16,164 bases of DNA, taken from Lunasporangiospora selenospora. Taxonomy: Eukaryota > Mortierellomycota > Mortierellomycetes > Mortierellales > Mortierellaceae. Position 1 is the first letter of the stretch. Every line of letters begins with the position of its first letter. Made by a program: the position numbers and the translations under genes. The notes under the pieces were generated by a model that worked only from the letters and a program-made list of their open reading frames with translations, was not told the DNA's origin and ran no database searches. This document shows, one piece after another, positions 8,898-16,164 of the stretch. The stretch covers positions 8,204 to 24,367 of the forward strand of contig JAABOA010000113.1 in assembly GCA_015680635.1 (NCBI GenBank), written 5' to 3'.

Positions 8898-11800
8898 ATG
8901 AGTGATGAAAGACAATTCTCTACAATGTTTCTTAATGCTCCCGTCTGCTGCCAGAACCATCTTGGAAGAGGCGACACACAATTAAAAGCAACAAGCCAAG
9001 TAGAATCCTGTCAGCAATCCTATCCGATGAGTAATGATACCTCGGGCCAACAGCGGTCCTCTACGACGGCAAAAGTCATTGCAGCCATTTCAAGGTCAAC
9101 TCTGAAAGAAGAAATATCTGTAGAAAGCACTGAAAGGATATATCTTTCTTCATGCTCGTCTTCTTCAGAAACCGAGGATTGTATGTATGGGCTACCTTTT
9201 TTTTTCCTTCCAAAGACCACTTTACTTCAATGGCGTATAAGGATAAACCAGAGCATGCCTAAATGACTAATCTTTTGTCCCATGGATTCTACAGTGGTGC
9301 TGCTGGATGAAATTGAGAGGATAAAAACAAGACTAATGGCAAGAGTCAACACAAAGAGACAAAGGAAAACTACTGTAGACTCGACTGATGCCCAAAACTC
9401 AAACTCGTCCACCTCAGCTTTAGATGATACATATTCCGCCCAAAGTCAGGAATCCATCAAATATCAGGAATGTATCGTTACAACACCAACACCTTTTCCT
9501 CAATCTCCTGACCTTGCTGATGAAACGGTCACGCCACCAGTTGCCCCCAATCCCCTTGTATCTCCCGGACTTCAGACACCATCCCCACCTTCACGAACAC
9601 GGTATCTGAGGTCACCACCCTCTGGATCCATCTCCAGGAAACGACAACACAGTCCATCCCCGATGTCTCGACAATTACCACCAGGCTCGGCAGGGCGCTC
9701 TCGTCGTCTTACTAGTCCTATAAGATCGTTTGAAGGTCGACTCTTGTCAGCGAAACCTTCTCCAAACCCAACGCCGCGCAAAGAAATCGAAGCCATTTCA
9801 ATTGGCAACGAAGCCCCAGATCAATTGGACGACTTTTGGGATGATGATAAGGATCTTGAGCAAATGATCGATGAAGGTATATTTGATGATGAACCGTCTT
9901 CTCAGTCATCCACAACAGCGGCAGAGTCAGCGGTCATGCCTGAGCCTAGGGAGGGGACTCAAACCGACACTCTTGTCCGTGAGAGGACTGCTCCAGCTTG
10001 GACATCACCCCCACCAGAAGATATAGACCGCGGAAACTCAGTAGGTCCTAGAAAAAAGCCACGGATAGCAGTTACTCAGGGAAAATCAGTTTGGGCTCCA
10101 ACCGCTAATACCACGGACAACAAGTCAACGTTCTCTGTTGCTGATGCAACACCGCTCTCGCTTCAAGACGCTGCCCAACTCAATCACACACCAGAATACG
10201 ATCCATTATCAGGCCTCCGGATACGGTACTGATGCTACTCTTTTTTTTTTAATCTGTCTTCTAGTGGCTAAAATTGATAAAGTATATAGCAATAGATTGC
10301 TAATATTCAGGAATTATATTTTGATAGAGATCGCACTGTCCCATGCGAGGTCGTAGCAGGACTGACCAAAGATACCACAACTATACCCCTCATGGATGAG
10401 GCTCATATCCGAGAACACTGTCAACATGCATCCCGCTCTGGATTACTACCTTCTAATACGCGCCCCATGGTCAGTCTAGGAAAATTACCATCGGAATCAA
10501 AAGGAACTGAAGGCGACACTGATGAAAAACAGTCGTCGACACCATGGCTGATTGCAGGCGTGGTAGGCGCCAAGTCGCCGAAACGGATGACTGCCCGAAA
10601 ATCGCCCTACTGCCACTTTCAGCTCTCGGACCTGCGCCGAGGTATCGTCAATGTGTTCATGTTTCGCTCCGTCATGGAGAAACACTATGATCAGATTCAA
10701 CCAGGCGACATTGTGGTCATTTTGGAGCCAAAAGTCCTGGATCTTGCCGAGGTAAACGTCTAGTGTCTTGCTGACTCTTGTTCTTGACAAGAATTCTTGA
10801 TATGATCGATATGTTTATGTAGATGCATACTTGTACAATTCATAACATATGGGCTTGTTATTTTGATGTGATTAGCGTTCAGGAGTTCTTGGCACTGAGG
10901 TGGACCATCCAAATCGCCTTCTCGTCTTGGGTGTAAGCATGGATTTCGGACAATGCGAAGCAGTGAAAATGAATGGTCAGAACTGTGGAAAGGTTCTCGA
11001 TAAACGAGGATCAATCTATTGTATGCAGCACATCATGATGGCAGCGAACAAGCAGCGTAACCAGCGTGGTAGTTTGATTGTGGGCACGAGCTCCATTTAT
11101 GATCTGAATACCAATCCCGGTCCTGGGTCGCGTGACTCCAGTCATGGACCACGTTCTCAGCATGCCTTTGTAGGTCAGAAAAAGAAGATTGAGCGGGATA
11201 GTAGTGGGGCCACGTATCTTCTTGGGGATGGTGAGGTAGCGACATCCTCTCAAACAAGTTTGGCGGCAGGAGGTTCTAAGCGACTGCAGCAAACCGACGA
11301 CACTCTATCAACGTATTTGATGAGCCAGAACAATCTAGGTGGACAATACTTAAAGCAAGCCATGAGCAGCAAGGACGTTGCATGGGCCAAGGATATCACT
11401 TCTCCCAAAAGTACGTTCAGTGCTTGGTTTCTGCGAATTTTTTGGCCCGCTCGGATTGCTGTAGTGCTGATGTATTCCAATGCTCACCCTATTTACATTA
11501 TTTTATTATTATTTGTAGAAGCGCCAGCTGAAAACTCGGAGCTATTTCCTGCAGAGATGGTTCGACGCATGGGATATGACCCAGTCACTGGAAAGTTTGT
11601 TCCAGGAAGTCCCAAGCGTTCAGATGATGATCCTGAGGCCCGAGAGCGATCGATTCGGCTTTTGGCTGAGCGTATCAAGTCTCCACCTCGGGCAATCAGT
11701 CCATTGGCGGCCCTTTTCCATGCTCAAGGAAAAGGTGCGAGTCGTGGGCGGACAGAAGGTGGCAGAAGCAATCCGGCAAATTCATTGTTGATGGGAAGAA

Positions 11801-12015
11801 GACGCGCAGGGTCACCCACGCCATCACCAGCTGTGACGCGGACAGCTACGTCATCTCAACCCCAGCAGAACACTGGTTCGAAACAATGGGTGGACCTGAC
11901 CGATGACTCTGGCGACGATTCTGATGATGGCCCTCGGCTACCATCGCTTGCACAGCAGCGGGCCAAGAATTTGAGAGACGCTGCTAAGAGAAAGGGAACT
12001 TCGCAGAAGCGGTAG
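8898..12015 (+). CDS. MCM10: DNA replication factor MCM10
   Basis: Binds the CMG helicase, DNA polymerase alpha and single-stranded DNA to start and sustain replication in the nucleus. Exons: 8898-9180, 9295-10225, 10328-10751, 10876-11410, 11519-12015; total 2,670 nt, 889 residues, phases consistent. The N-terminal 400 residues are mostly Ser/Pro-rich and disordered. VLLDEIERIKTRLMAR (about 95-110) may form a short coiled coil, and an acidic segment with DDFWDDDKDLEQMID follows. EYDPLSGLRIR just before exon 3 and DRTVPCEVV after it match the conserved entry to the core. The OB fold covers about 470-560: PWLIAGVVGAKSPK, CHFQLSDLRRGIVNVFMF, DQIQPGDIVVILEPKVL. A zinc finger follows, C573-x9-C583-x11-C595-x2-H598, exactly the MCM10 CCCH spacing. 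The C-terminus holds MVRRMGYDPVTGKFVPGSP, an acidic DDSGDDSDD patch and a basic tail that could be an NLS. Start uncertain: 8898, 8925 and 9027 are in-frame ATGs, and the first 43 residues lack conserved sequence I recognise. Confidence 0.92.
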
Positions 12016-12055
12016 AGAGATGCACATCATCTAACTCGGGGGCTCCTGAAAGTAA

Positions 12056-12061
12056 AATAAA
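12056..12061 (+). terminator. AATAAA polyadenylation-type signal for MCM10
   Basis: Hexamer AATAAA within AAAATAAATAAC, 41 nt after the MCM10 stop codon. Position and sequence fit a eukaryotic poly(A) signal; a further AATAAA on the same strand at about 12160-12165 is an alternative. Confidence 0.5.
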
Positions 12062-12173
12062 TAACTGTTTTGTCTAGGTAAAAAGATACTATCCCCGGTT
12101 CATTTCAAATCTAATGTCGATCGTTCGTTTTGAATAGTCCACAAGGAAACCAGGTATTAAAATAAAAAATACA

Positions 12174-12179
12174 TTTATT
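12174..12179 (-). terminator. AATAAA polyadenylation-type signal for the lipase
   Basis: On the minus strand AATAAATGTA lies 22 nt past the lipase TGA stop (12203-12201), a usual spacing for a fungal poly(A) signal. Cleavage would then fall in the 12016-12170 interval shared with MCM10. Confidence 0.5.
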
Positions 12180-12200
12180 TGAACTATACTCTTTTATCCT

Positions 12201-15200
12201 TCATCGCCCTCCAACAAAGACAGCCTCGCAAAGGCGTTCTACGCAGGCTTCATAGTTGGCAGGGCTATGATCCGTAAACATTGATCTAGCAAACTGGAGC
12301 TCCCCGAACCGATCCTCGACATGTTCAAACTTTCGCATCGACACCTTGAAGGCTGACTTGGATGGCTGGGGCTTGGGCAAGGCGGACGACTTTGATGCCT
12401 CGCCTGTGGTGATAGTACTCTTTGCCGTCGCATTACCATGAGGTGAACTCGGCCTTCCCGTGTCTACGGTTGACATTGAGCCCCACCCAAATGGCGAACT
12501 GGGTCGGAGTCCGTTCATCAGTGTTGAGGCTGCTGCACCCGCTGCTGCTGAAATGACTGCTGTGGGTGAGAAGCTCCTTGTTGGTGGCACGGGCACAGGC
12601 TGTGGAGCTGCTGTGCCCATATTCGAGAATGGATCTATTGTGGTCGGTTCCTGGACAGACGTTGCAACCGACTCTAGGAGGAAGACAGGCGTTGGGGGGT
12701 ACAACTTGTCGGAGCCCATGTCTGCACGCATGGTTTTAATAAGTGCCCATGACCAATCCTGATCCTCAGCATCCTGGAGCTGCCACCGATCATATTCTGA
12801 ATAAGTAGGCATACTCTGGGAACGCTTCGCTGTAGGACTGTATGGTTTCTTTGGTAGGGGTGGTCCAGTAGCCTCTCGCGGGAGCGTCTTTGAGTGCTCT
12901 GGCGTTGATTTGACTGGCGTTGACCTGTTGGGCGATGTAAAAGTTGTTGCCTCTACCTTGCTATCATTTGCGGCTGGACGAGCAATGTTTGCCTTGTTGG
13001 AAGAAACGCCAATGATGATCCGCTTTACAATATCTTCTACAACCTGTCCTTCCTCATGCAGTGTTACAGCTACATTCTTAAAGTCTTGCAAGAGACCCAA
13101 GCTTAACGTTGGGACAACGTCATATTGATGAACAACCGTGGTCACAAGTCCCCTGCAGTATTTTGACAAAGGTAAGGACATTACACATGGTGGTCCAAAG
13201 GTATAACAGTGAATGGGTCGTCCTGGCGGCAATCCTGATCCCGGAGAAGTGACGAATGGGGTCATGATTTCTGGGTATATGAGCCGAATACGAGGCTTGC
13301 GTGATCGCTGTCTGTATCCATTTGCTTTCTCTTCTTGTTGTCGTTTCTTTTGCGTTTTTGTAAAGACCTCTTCTTCGTCTTCTTCATCGCTCGAGGCCTC
13401 AACCTGCTCGACATGAGCTTCAAAATCTTCACTCTTTGTTGACCATAGCAAAGATAAGACAGCCGCAACACCCCCACCCAGAGAATGGCCGCAGAGAACA
13501 AGTCCATAATCCGGATACTCTTCCAGGGCCTTCTTGACCGTTTTGAACACTGTCGAGGCTTCGGTTGAGAGCAACCGCGCGGACGCATGCATCCCTGCAT
13601 GAACCTTGTACCTGGACTCGGCCCTTGAATTGAAGGTCGGTAACACCAAGTCATCATAATGTGCACAAAGATCCGTCAACACATCTGACAGTCCGAGTGT
13701 GCCACGACATGTCAGCACTACGCATTGTGCCTCATGGTCAAAGTTGACATAGTGTACGAGCGAATGCATCTTGGGTGCCTGAAATGTCCCCTTTCCTCCT
13801 GGGTCCGTGAATGATGAGAGCAATATTGAGTCCAGGGAGATCGATGTATGGGCAGCAAAGGCATGGTGATTTGGGTGATCGCCATAGGGAGAATAGACAG
13901 TGTCTCCGATGGCTCCAATGCCAAGAATCCGCATAAAGTTGTGACCATAGCTCGCTGAAGCGTACCGCATAAAGCGTTGGATATTGCGGAGCAAATGGTC
14001 CCGGGGAAAGTTGGAGGGGTTTGGTTCAACGGGCTCTTTTGGCGGCAGTGGAGGTGGCACAGAATTGTCGTCGTTGTCGTCGTCCTCCTCCTCATCTTTT
14101 AACTGTACTACTGTTGGGGATGTACGAGTACTATCGGACAAGGAACTATCAGAGTCGTTCTTTGGTTCATCCAACTCTGTGATTGTGAGTTGAGGTCCTG
14201 GTCCATCCAGACTCTTGCGCTCACCTCCTTTGCCAAAAGATGACTGTTTAGTCATCTTTGAAAAGAATGACTTTCCAAACTTGCGTCCAGACAACCCATT
14301 TTTGATTCCAAATACTGTTGGCCCAGGCTTTTCGCCAGTGCTTCGTTTCTTTTCCATTGGCACATCATACGAGATGGAGTTGATTTCCATTGAAGACATG
14401 GTCTCGGAAGACTTGGTGACCTCAATCCAATCGGTGTCATCCTCAGACCAATCGAGTGAATCGCGGCCTCCACTAATTCGGATCTCACGCTCTTGTGTTC
14501 GACTAAGGATCTGTCCTTCTGACTCGTCTCCGATTTGCACCTGCTGGCTCTTCTTGAATTTCTTTGTAACAGTGGAGAACATGAGTCGCAAATTATTGTT
14601 TGCTTGTCGACTGCTTTCAGCCTCCAGGGATTCTGAGGGTACTAGAGGTGCCGGTGTTGCTGTAGACACGGAATGTCGGCTCCCTGACAAGCTGTGAGGA
14701 CTGCTCACGAGAGAGGTTGTGGCGTACTGCGTCAAGGTCGTGGCGACAGAGGCGATGGATGACACAGAACCCCTCCTTGACCGGGTAGTAATAGCCATAG
14801 TCGAACTCGAGCCCTTGGAACTGGAAGCAGCATCGATGGTGGTGTTGAATTGAGTCGGTCGCGATTGGGGTAACAAATGTATTTCGCCTCCCTGTTGGTT
14901 CAATGGAACTGACTTTCCAAGCTTGGATAGATCTGCGCCAGGTCGGACAAAAGTCTGAGTGGTGGTGGTGGTGTGTGTTGTGGTTGTAGTGATCCGCAGT
15001 ATATCAGCACCTAGTACCTGCTCTATCTGTGTTGTTGTCATGTCTTGGGTGACATCGTCGGGATCGGTGATCAGCACGTTGGAGAGATCGGTCAAAAGTT
15101 CACTTGACTCTTCCTCTTCATCATCTACGTCTACCACGCTGCTCGCTCGGGAATGCTTGGTAAGCTGCATGGACTCATTTTCTATTTGATTGGTGAGCTG

Positions 15201-15608
15201 TTTCAATACGGTACCCTCGTATAGGAGAGTGGCACGGATAGACTTCTGAGTCCGCTGGTGGGTTGCAGCTTGAAGACAAGCAAAGACGGTAAGCGCCTTG
15301 GTGATGGAGGCTAGAACGGACATCCTTCCTGTACTAGTGTTGATAAATTCCTGATCCTCGTAAACCTCTTTCTTGACCAAACCAACAATAGCGGCTAGTG
15401 CCCGTGATGTTTCTGTTGAACCAAAAAGACCATCGACAACCCGTACAGATTCTTCAGCAGTCTATGTGATGCGTTGGGAACGGAGAGCAGTGAACCGAAG
15501 GAATGAATGCGAGGTTAACTACACGACTTGGTAGCTCAAGTGTCGCCTTGTAAAATCAACAAGGTAAGCCCACAGCCGAGGCAAAATGCACATGGATGAA
15601 GAGCACAT
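12201..15608 (-). CDS. Large class-3 (diacylglycerol-lipase-like) lipase, 5' end unresolved
   Basis: Alpha/beta-hydrolase of the lipase_3 family, resembling sn1-specific diacylglycerol lipases that release fatty acid from diacylglycerol. Proposed exons: 15608-15525 and 15461-12201, phase 0 across a 63-bp intron (GTGTAG...CACATAG), 1,114 residues. Exon 2 opens with TAEESVRVVDGLFGSTETSR and RMSVLASITKALTVFACLQA, typical of fungal DAGL-like proteins. Residues of about 120-500 are disordered, Ser/Thr-rich and acidic. The core starts near FMRYASASYGHNFMRILG, then LVHYVNFDHEAQCVVLTCRG (oxyanion region) and LVLCGHSLGGGVAAVLSLLW with the nucleophile Ser688. The likely Asp is in HQYDVVPTLSLG (Asp809) and the likely His in DHSPANYEACVERLCEAV (His1093). 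An acidic/basic loop lies between Ser and Asp, and about 280 residues of Ser/Pro-rich sequence between Asp and His. No transmembrane helices are evident. The frame runs open up to 15671, and ATG 15608 (G at -3) or 15593 are candidate starts. Family members usually have more N-terminal sequence, so an upstream exon is possible. Exon 2 is secure; exon 1 is tentative. Confidence 0.85.
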
Positions 15609-15929
15609 GCCTGCTATTGCCGTGCCATGCGCCAACTTCGTGGTCAGCACACACCCTGCTCCAATTTCTCAGACCATCCCAGCAGGCAAAAGCTACACAC
15701 CCTCTGCCAGTGAGCATACAGATGTGTTAATGTTCGCTTTACAGCGGAGCGCGACATCCATCAAAAGAGCTGCCTTGGAAATTTATTTGAGTTCGTTTAC
15801 CCCATAATGCCAGAGTATCCAATTGCCGTTTCCCCGCCATGCTCGGACAGGGAGTGAATTATCATATGCCGCGGAAAGGGACTAATGAATGTTGCCCTGT
15901 CGTCATGCCCTGCCACTGGACGCACGCAT

Positions 15930-15977
<48 letters not shown>

Positions 15978-16164
15978 CTCATAGTGCTTGACAGCCCCTG
16001 ATTTTGTTTGTTTTGTTTCCACCAAAGCCCTGGCTCGTGTTCATGTTCACCTGCCCAGCAAATGGGCTAAAAGTCCACATGTGTGCTCCCAGTCCCTCCA
16101 CAGCCACGCTTCTGTCTCGGGCACCAGTCAAACTACCCATAGTCGGTGACCTTTAAACAAAAAA
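15609..16164. other. Region upstream of the lipase: no recognisable gene
   Basis: These 556 bp lie upstream of the minus-strand lipase. Contents: the open lipase frame up to 15671, a GTAAAG donor-like site on the minus strand at about 15743, a TC microsatellite (15932-15975) and nondescript sequence to the edge. Short ORFs exist on both strands but none resembles a known family. It probably holds the lipase promoter, 5' UTR and perhaps one more small 5' exon. Confidence 0.5.
15932..15975. repeat. (TC)22 microsatellite
   Basis: Twenty-two uninterrupted TC units on the plus strand, GA on the lipase coding strand. It lies about 325 bp upstream of the proposed lipase start. A pure homopurine-homopyrimidine mirror repeat of this length can form triplex DNA and is prone to length change; any regulatory role for the lipase is inference. 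Confidence 0.95.

Larger units (their letters stand above)
12016..12200. other. Convergent 3' region between MCM10 and the lipase
   Basis: These 185 bp separate the MCM10 stop codon from the lipase stop codon. The plus strand contains AATAAA at 12056-12061, 41 nt past the MCM10 stop. The minus strand contains AATAAA at 12179-12174, about 22 nt past the lipase stop. Opposed signals this close mean the two 3' UTRs may nearly touch or overlap. Nothing else is visible. Confidence 0.6.

Noticed and set aside
8807-8977. N-terminal extension of BMT2 to 8977
   Set aside because: The frame is open but has no ATG before 8806 (8977 is GTG). The segment overlaps the MCM10 first exon and lacks conserved sequence.
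14215-14697. Plus-strand 160-codon ORF within the lipase
   Set aside because: It is antisense to a clearly coding, long exon in Ser/Thr-rich low-complexity sequence, where antisense frames often stay open. No family resemblance.
15586-15807. Plus-strand 73-codon ORF opposite the lipase 5' exon
   Set aside because: Composition is protein-like, but I recognise no family, it lies antisense to the likely lipase 5' exon, and it has no supporting splice or downstream gene. Not strong enough to annotate.
15797-15982. Minus-strand ORF starting with an Arg-Glu repeat
   Set aside because: The repeat is simply the TC microsatellite translated. The sequence after it resembles nothing known.
1-16164. 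A gene cluster, mobile island or novel defence system
   Set aside because: All six genes are conserved core or common fungal families with their own introns and no shared pathway. There are no transposase, reverse transcriptase, terminal repeats, array repeats or composition shift that I can see.

Overview
This is a eukaryotic, fungal stretch of nuclear DNA. It carries six protein-coding genes interrupted by short GT-AG introns of about 60-190 bp, many with T-rich tracts and CTAAC/CTAAT-like branch sites. The protein families, the lipase type, the intermediate base composition and the intron density suggest an early-diverging fungus close to Mortierellaceae (Mortierella/Linnemannia/Podila). 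That placement is inference; no species marker is present. No mobile element, rRNA, tRNA, CRISPR array or viral sequence was recognised.

Layout, left to right. (1) 1-1766, minus: SF3B2/Cus1, the U2 snRNP SF3b subunit 2, four exons, with the C-terminus cut off by the window edge. (2) 2021-4995, minus: gamma-tubulin complex component 4 (GCP4), three exons. (3) 5188-7071, plus: DPH7, the diphthine methylesterase WD40 protein, seven exons, divergent from GCP4 across 192 bp. (4) 7621-8806, minus: BMT2-type 25S rRNA adenine-N1 methyltransferase, two exons, convergent with DPH7. (5) 8898-12015, plus: replication factor MCM10, five exons, divergent from BMT2 with only 91 bp between the start codons. 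(6) 12201-about 15608, minus: a large class-3 (diacylglycerol-lipase-like) lipase, convergent with MCM10, with an unresolved 5' end. To its right is about 550 bp without a recognisable gene, holding a 44-bp TC microsatellite.

The genes are ordinary core functions: splicing, microtubule nucleation, eEF2 modification, rRNA modification, DNA replication and lipid hydrolysis. I see no operon-like or pathway cluster. The only plausible links between neighbours are the two compact divergent promoters. I rebuilt exon joins by checking that splice phases add up and that the joined protein matches known family sequence. All six models keep frame.

I did not find a convincing new biological system. The points most worth a second look are: a splice/stop conflict at the end of DPH7 that looks like a 2-nt loss; a 108-bp MCM10 intron that would be read through in frame as a hydrophobic insert; the very large low-complexity insertion between the catalytic Asp and His of the lipase; and the lipase's unresolved start beside the microsatellite.
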